DNA of 64,000 bases, taken from assembly GCF_019977355.1 (NCBI RefSeq), contig NZ_AP024655.1:3844001-3908000 (forward strand). The letters run 5' to 3'. The notes under the pieces were generated by a model that ran no database searches, was not told the origin of the DNA, and saw only the letters and a program-made list of their open reading frames with translations. This DNA comes from Arthrobacter sp. NicSoilB8 (GTDB lineage Bacteria; Actinomycetota; Actinomycetes; Actinomycetales; Micrococcaceae). The position numbers and the translations under genes were made by a program. Below, in pieces: positions 60,771 to 64,000 of this stretch (its first letter is position 1; every line of letters starts with the position of its first letter).

Positions 60771-62237
60771 TTAGACCTCCGCGGCCACTCCGCCGCGGGA
60801 GATCTCGACCATCTCCTCGCGCGGGACCACCTTGATGCGCTCTCGGGTGACCTCGACGCCGTGCGATGCGCCGGCCGCCGTGGCCGTCTCGCCGAGGCCG
60901 CGCTCGTGGGCGTCGAGTGCCAGCCAGCCTTCCCAGCTCGTGTACTGGATGCCGCGGTTCTCCAGGAGTTCGACGATTTTTTCCGGGGCGGGCGCCGCGG
61001 CCAGCGGCAGGTTGCCGCGGTCCTCGAGCAGGTAGGTCACGGTTTCGAGGGCGTCGCCCTTGGTGTGGCCGATCAGTCCCACGGGTCCGCGCTTGATCCA
61101 GCCGGTCGCGTAGATCCCCGGCACGTGGGTGCCGGAGGCATCCAGGACGCGTCCGCCGTCGTTCGGTACAACGCCCTTGCTGTGATCGAACTCGACCTCG
61201 GGGAGGGCGGAGCCGAAGTAGCCGATGGCGCGGTAGACGGCCTGGACCGGGTAGTCGACAAACTCGCCGGTGCCGCGGGCGTTGCCGGTGCCGTCCAGTT
61301 CGGTGCGCTCGAACTTGATCCCGGCGACGCGGCCCGGGGTCTCGGCGCCGTCGTACACCTCCACCGGGCTGTGCAGGAAGTGCAGGTGCAGCCGGCGGGA
61401 GGCCTTGAGCTCGGAGAGGTCCTCGGGCTGTTCGGCGATCCAGTTGGTGAGCGTGCCCACCATGGTCTTGGTCTGGTTGTTGCTCTGGATCTGCCGGTCG
61501 GATTCGGCGTCGAACTCGAAGTCCTCGGCGTAGAGGATGATGTCGACGTCCTTGGAATGGGAGAGTTCGCGCAGCTCCAGCGGCGTGAACTTGACCTGGG
61601 CGGGGCCGCGGCGGCCGAACACGTGGACGTCGGTGACGGGCGAGGACTTGAGCCCGGCGTAGACGTTGTCCGGGATCTCGGAAACCAGGAGGTCGTCGGC
61701 GTGCTTGGAGAGCATGCGGGCCACGTCCAAGGCCACGTTGCCGTTGCCGATCACGGCGATCTCCTTGGCCTCCAGCGGCCAGTCGCGGGACACATCCGGA
61801 TGGCCGTCGTACCAGGAGACGAAGTCGGCGCCGCCGTAGGAGCCCTCGAGCTCGATGCCGGGGATGTTCAGGTCCGCGTCCTTGATGGCGCCGGTGGCGA
61901 AGATGACGGCGTCGTAGTGGGTGCGGAGGTCCTCGATGGACAGGTCCGTGCCGTAGTCCACGTTGCCGAAGAAGCGGATGTCGCCGCGGTCCAGGACCTT
62001 GTGCAGGGCGTTGACAATGCCCTTGATGCGGGGGTGGTCGGGGGCCACGCCGTAGCGGATCAGGCCGTAGGGTGCCGGGTAGCGGTCGAAGAGGTCGATG
62101 CTGACGGTGAGTTCGCCGCTCTTGACGGCCTCGCTCTTGGTCAGGATGTCCGCGGCGTAGACGCCGGCGGGGCCGGAGCCGACGACGGCGACGCGCAGCG
62201 GGCGGGCGGCGGTTCCTACGGTGGTGCTAGTTGACAC
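60771..62237 (-). CDS. Ferredoxin/adrenodoxin-NADP reductase (FprA-like), paralogue 2
   Basis: Protein of 488 aa from GTG 62237 (AAAGGAA 8 bases before). It has the same motifs as paralogue 1: GSGPAGVYAADIL, YGLIRYGVAPDHPRIKGI, GNGNVALDVARML and GWIKRGPVGLIGHTKGDA. The two share long identical segments over the full length. It sits 96 bp after the CysG-like gene on the same strand; a likely role is to feed ferredoxin-dependent sulfite or nitrite reductase, which need siroheme. Confidence 0.93.
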   Translation of the reverse strand: MSTSTTVGTAARPLRVAVVGSGPAGVYAADILTKSEAVKSGELTVSIDLFDRYPAPYGLIRYGVAPDHPRIKGIVNALHKVLDRGDIRFFGNVDYGTDLSIEDLRTHYDAVIFATGAIKDADLNIPGIELEGSYGGADFVSWYDGHPDVSRDWPLEAKEIAVIGNGNVALDVARMLSKHADDLLVSEIPDNVYAGLKSSPVTDVHVFGRRGPAQVKFTPLELRELSHSKDVDIILYAEDFEFDAESDRQIQSNNQTKTMVGTLTNWIAEQPEDLSELKASRRLHLHFLHSPVEVYDGAETPGRVAGIKFERTELDGTGNARGTGEFVDYPVQAVYRAIGYFGSALPEVEFDHSKGVVPNDGGRVLDASGTHVPGIYATGWIKRGPVGLIGHTKGDALETVTYLLEDRGNLPLAAAPAPEKIVELLENRGIQYTSWEGWLALDAHERGLGETATAAGASHGVEVTRERIKVVPREEMVEISRGGVAAEV

Positions 62238-62333
62238 GGCTGTGTTCCTTTTTCTGTCACGGCCCAACTGACTCGCAGCAAAGGTCGTTATGAGGGCTCA
62301 TAACGGCCCCTGCTGCGAGCTAGTTGGGTGGGG

Positions 62334-63620
62334 CTACGGGGTCAGTACGCGGGTCTTGCTGGAGCGGGGAGCGTTCGGTGTGGTGGTGCTGAAGTCCGCG
62401 GTCTTGAAGTGCGACGGCGCGAACGGGCTGACGCGGACGACGTCGCCAATCACGATCACGGCCGGGTTCGCGACGCCGGCGGCCTCGGCCTGGTCCGCGA
62501 TGGTCCCGAGCGTCCCGATGGTCACCCGCTGGTCGGGCAGGTATCCGTTCTCTACGATGCCAACCGGCGTGCCTGCTGGCAAACCGGCGCGGGCCAGGGA
62601 GGCCGCGGATTCGCGGAGCTGGCCCACGCCCATGAGCAGGATCACGGTGTGGTCAGCGCGGGCCGGGACCTCGGAGAGCTCCTCGTGGCCGGTGACCACG
62701 CTGAAGCCCTTGGCGAGCCCGCGGTGTGTCACGGGGATGCCGGCAGCGGCGGGCACGGAAATCGCGGACGTGACGCCGGGGACGACTTCAACGTCCACGC
62801 CGTGCTGCCGGCAGAACTCGGCTTCCTCGCCGCCCCGGCCCAGGACGTACGGGTCCCCGCCCTTGAGCCGGACCACGCGGTGGCCCTGCAATGCCTCATC
62901 GACCAGGACCCGGTTGATCTCGGACTGCGGGACCGGGTGGTGGCCGGGGGTCTTGCCGACCTCGATCACGCGGACGTCGGGGGCGAGTTCGGCCAGGAGC
63001 TCGCGCGGGCCGAGCCGGTCCGCGACCACGACGTCGGCCTGGCCCAGGAGCCGGCGGCCGCGGACGGTGATGAGTCCGGTATCGCCGGGTCCGCCGCCCA
63101 CGAGGGCCACGGAGCCGGCGGCCTGACCTGCGCCGGAGACACGGTGCCGGCGCAGCGGCAGGTCGCCGGTTTCCAGTGCGGTGGCGACGGCGTCGCGCAG
63201 GGCCATGGCGCGGCGCGGGTCTCCCCCGGCGTTGACGGCAATCTTGATGTCGTCGACGACCGCGACGGCGGGGGTCCAGGCGGCGGAGGATTCGTGGTCG
63301 GAGGCGTTGACGCACCAGATGCGCTGCGCCTCGGCGTCGGCGGCAACCTGAGCGTCCACGGCAGCATCGCCGGTGGCGGTCTGGACGAACCAGACGGCGC
63401 CGACGTCGGACGCCCGGTACGGGCGGGACTCCCAGGTCAGGAGGCCGCCGTCGGCGAGGTCGGCCAGCGCCTGGCAGGCTACGGGGGCCACAACGGTGAC
63501 GCGGGCTCCGGCGTCGAGCAGTCCCTTGGCGCGCCGCGCGGCCACGGGCCCGCCGCCGACCACCAGCACGGGGCGGCCGAGGAGGCGCAGCGCCGTGGGG
63601 TAAATGTCCTGTATTGCCAT
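62334..63620 (-). CDS. cysG: Siroheme synthase: CysG-B/uroporphyrinogen-III methyltransferase fusion
   Basis: Protein of 428 aa from ATG 63620. Residues 1-150 are the precorrin-2 dehydrogenase/ferrochelatase part (LVVGGGPVAARRAKGLLDAGARVTVVAP). Residues 165-410 are uroporphyrinogen-III C-methyltransferase: VALVGGGPGDTGLITVRGRRLL, RLKGGDPYVLGRGGEE and GITSA-like GVTSAISVPAAAGIPVTHRG. E. coli CysG has 457 aa. Upstream is a gap with TCACATAG / CTATGTGA half-sites. Starts without a clear RBS, so it may be leaderless. Makes siroheme for sulfite or nitrite reductase. Confidence 0.93.
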   Translation of the reverse strand: MAIQDIYPTALRLLGRPVLVVGGGPVAARRAKGLLDAGARVTVVAPVACQALADLADGGLLTWESRPYRASDVGAVWFVQTATGDAAVDAQVAADAEAQRIWCVNASDHESSAAWTPAVAVVDDIKIAVNAGGDPRRAMALRDAVATALETGDLPLRRHRVSGAGQAAGSVALVGGGPGDTGLITVRGRRLLGQADVVVADRLGPRELLAELAPDVRVIEVGKTPGHHPVPQSEINRVLVDEALQGHRVVRLKGGDPYVLGRGGEEAEFCRQHGVDVEVVPGVTSAISVPAAAGIPVTHRGLAKGFSVVTGHEELSEVPARADHTVILLMGVGQLRESAASLARAGLPAGTPVGIVENGYLPDQRVTIGTLGTIADQAEAAGVANPAVIVIGDVVRVSPFAPSHFKTADFSTTTPNAPRSSKTRVLTP

Positions 63621-63787
63621 GCATCGACGATAGGGCGGCGTCACATGGCGGAACAACGGTGCGGAAACACCAGTTCACGCAAGGTAACGCCGCGTCACAT
63701 AGTGGCAATTGCCGCCGCGGGGCCGCGACGCCCGCTGGCGGCCTTATCTCACAGCTATGTGACCGTTATTTCACCGCGATTTCGCGG

Positions 63788-64000
63788 CTATTTCACTGCG
63801 ATGAGTTCGATCAGCTTGATGTCCGGGTCCTTGGCGAGCATGGCCGGACCGTGTTCGCCGAGGGCGGCGGGGATGGCGCCGTTGAGGTGGGCCTGCCGGT
63901 CCCCCTCGGTATCGAAAGTGTCGAAGATGCCGAACGTGTTCTCACTGACCCGGAAGGCGTACCAGGTCCGCGTACCGGGCTCGTTGAGCACGATCTCGCG
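63788..64000 (-). CDS. Antibiotic-biosynthesis-monooxygenase-like protein (partial)
   Basis: The frame is open to the right edge, so the N-terminus is missing. The visible 70 residues (GTRTWYAFRVSENTFGIFDTFDTEGDRQAHLNGAIP ... IKLIELIAVK) match the C-terminal two thirds of a YgiN/ABM-type dimeric alpha-beta barrel. Upstream of cysG on the same strand with a 167-bp gap, so probably a separate unit. Confidence 0.72.
   Translation of the reverse strand, partial: REIVLNEPGTRTWYAFRVSENTFGIFDTFDTEGDRQAHLNGAIPAALGEHGPAMLAKDPDIKLIELIAVK

Noticed and set aside
60144..62234. 696-codon plus-strand open frame over topoisomerase IB and ferredoxin reductase
   Set aside because: It crosses two well-supported minus-strand genes and a palindromic element; no RBS or recognisable domain.

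Overview
This window reads as a chromosomal segment of a high-GC Gram-positive actinobacterium, most likely of the Arthrobacter/Pseudarthrobacter group (Micrococcaceae). The evidence is the GC-rich coding bias, frequent GTG starts, ATGA/TGATG stop-start overlaps, and the protein set: a Trp-Cys-Gly-Pro-Cys thioredoxin, YajQ, HtpX, a polyprenol-phosphate-mannose type GT87 enzyme, DUF1206, a CysG-like fusion and an eukaryotic-type topoisomerase IB. The species assignment is inference. I see no transposase, integrase, phage gene, CRISPR array or rRNA. There is one tRNA gene, tRNA-Tyr(GTA). About 60 protein genes are supported, of which two are cut by the window edges.

Layout. 1-6.3 kb: end of an unidentified gene, a GT87 mannosyltransferase, an HxlR regulator coupled to an MFS exporter, and the cbs-metB transsulfuration pair. 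6.4-17 kb: mixed housekeeping genes (SLC13-type permease, AlkA-like glycosylase, DUF559 protein, acyl-CoA synthetase, thioredoxin, thioesterase, peptidase S51 protein, VOC and GNAT proteins, MgtC). 17-24 kb: an ABC exporter pair, DUF1810, META lipoprotein, DinB protein, LysM lipoprotein, tRNA-Tyr and YajQ. 24-29 kb: HtpX, an MFS exporter, and a Fur-type regulator followed by catalase. 29-36.3 kb: TetR regulator, amino acid permease, and an aldehyde/alcohol module (aldehyde dehydrogenase, AdhP, DUF779) preceded by a GAF-domain regulator. 36.4-46 kb: amidase, ferredoxin-NADP reductase, RarD, a three-gene STAS-like / GGDEF-EAL / methyltransferase cassette, a universal stress protein and a lipoprotein. 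46-53 kb: patD-gabT under a divergent PucR regulator, then an MFS transporter coupled to its GntR regulator. 53-60.6 kb: PPK2 with a P-type ATPase, three small membrane proteins and topoisomerase IB. 60.7-64 kb: CysG-like siroheme enzyme with a second ferredoxin-NADP reductase.

How genes work together. Several regulator-target pairs are visible with plausible operators: HxlR-MFS, Fur-catalase, GAF regulator-aldehyde dehydrogenase (with clustered GTTGCA boxes), PucR-patD/gabT, and GntR-MFS. Carbon and nitrogen catabolism (alcohols, GABA, amides, fatty acids), sulfur metabolism (cbs, metB, siroheme) and oxidative or general stress (catalase, USP, PPK2, thioredoxin) dominate.

The most unusual non-genic signals are two. 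First, a family of six dispersed palindromes with arms of about 26 bp, each within 45 bp of a stop codon. Second, an unusually dense set of short tandem repeats (units of 9-19 bp) at gene ends; two of these arrays run through the stop codon of the upstream gene. The most interesting gene set is the overlapping STAS-like / c-di-GMP / methyltransferase cassette at 41.4-44.3 kb.
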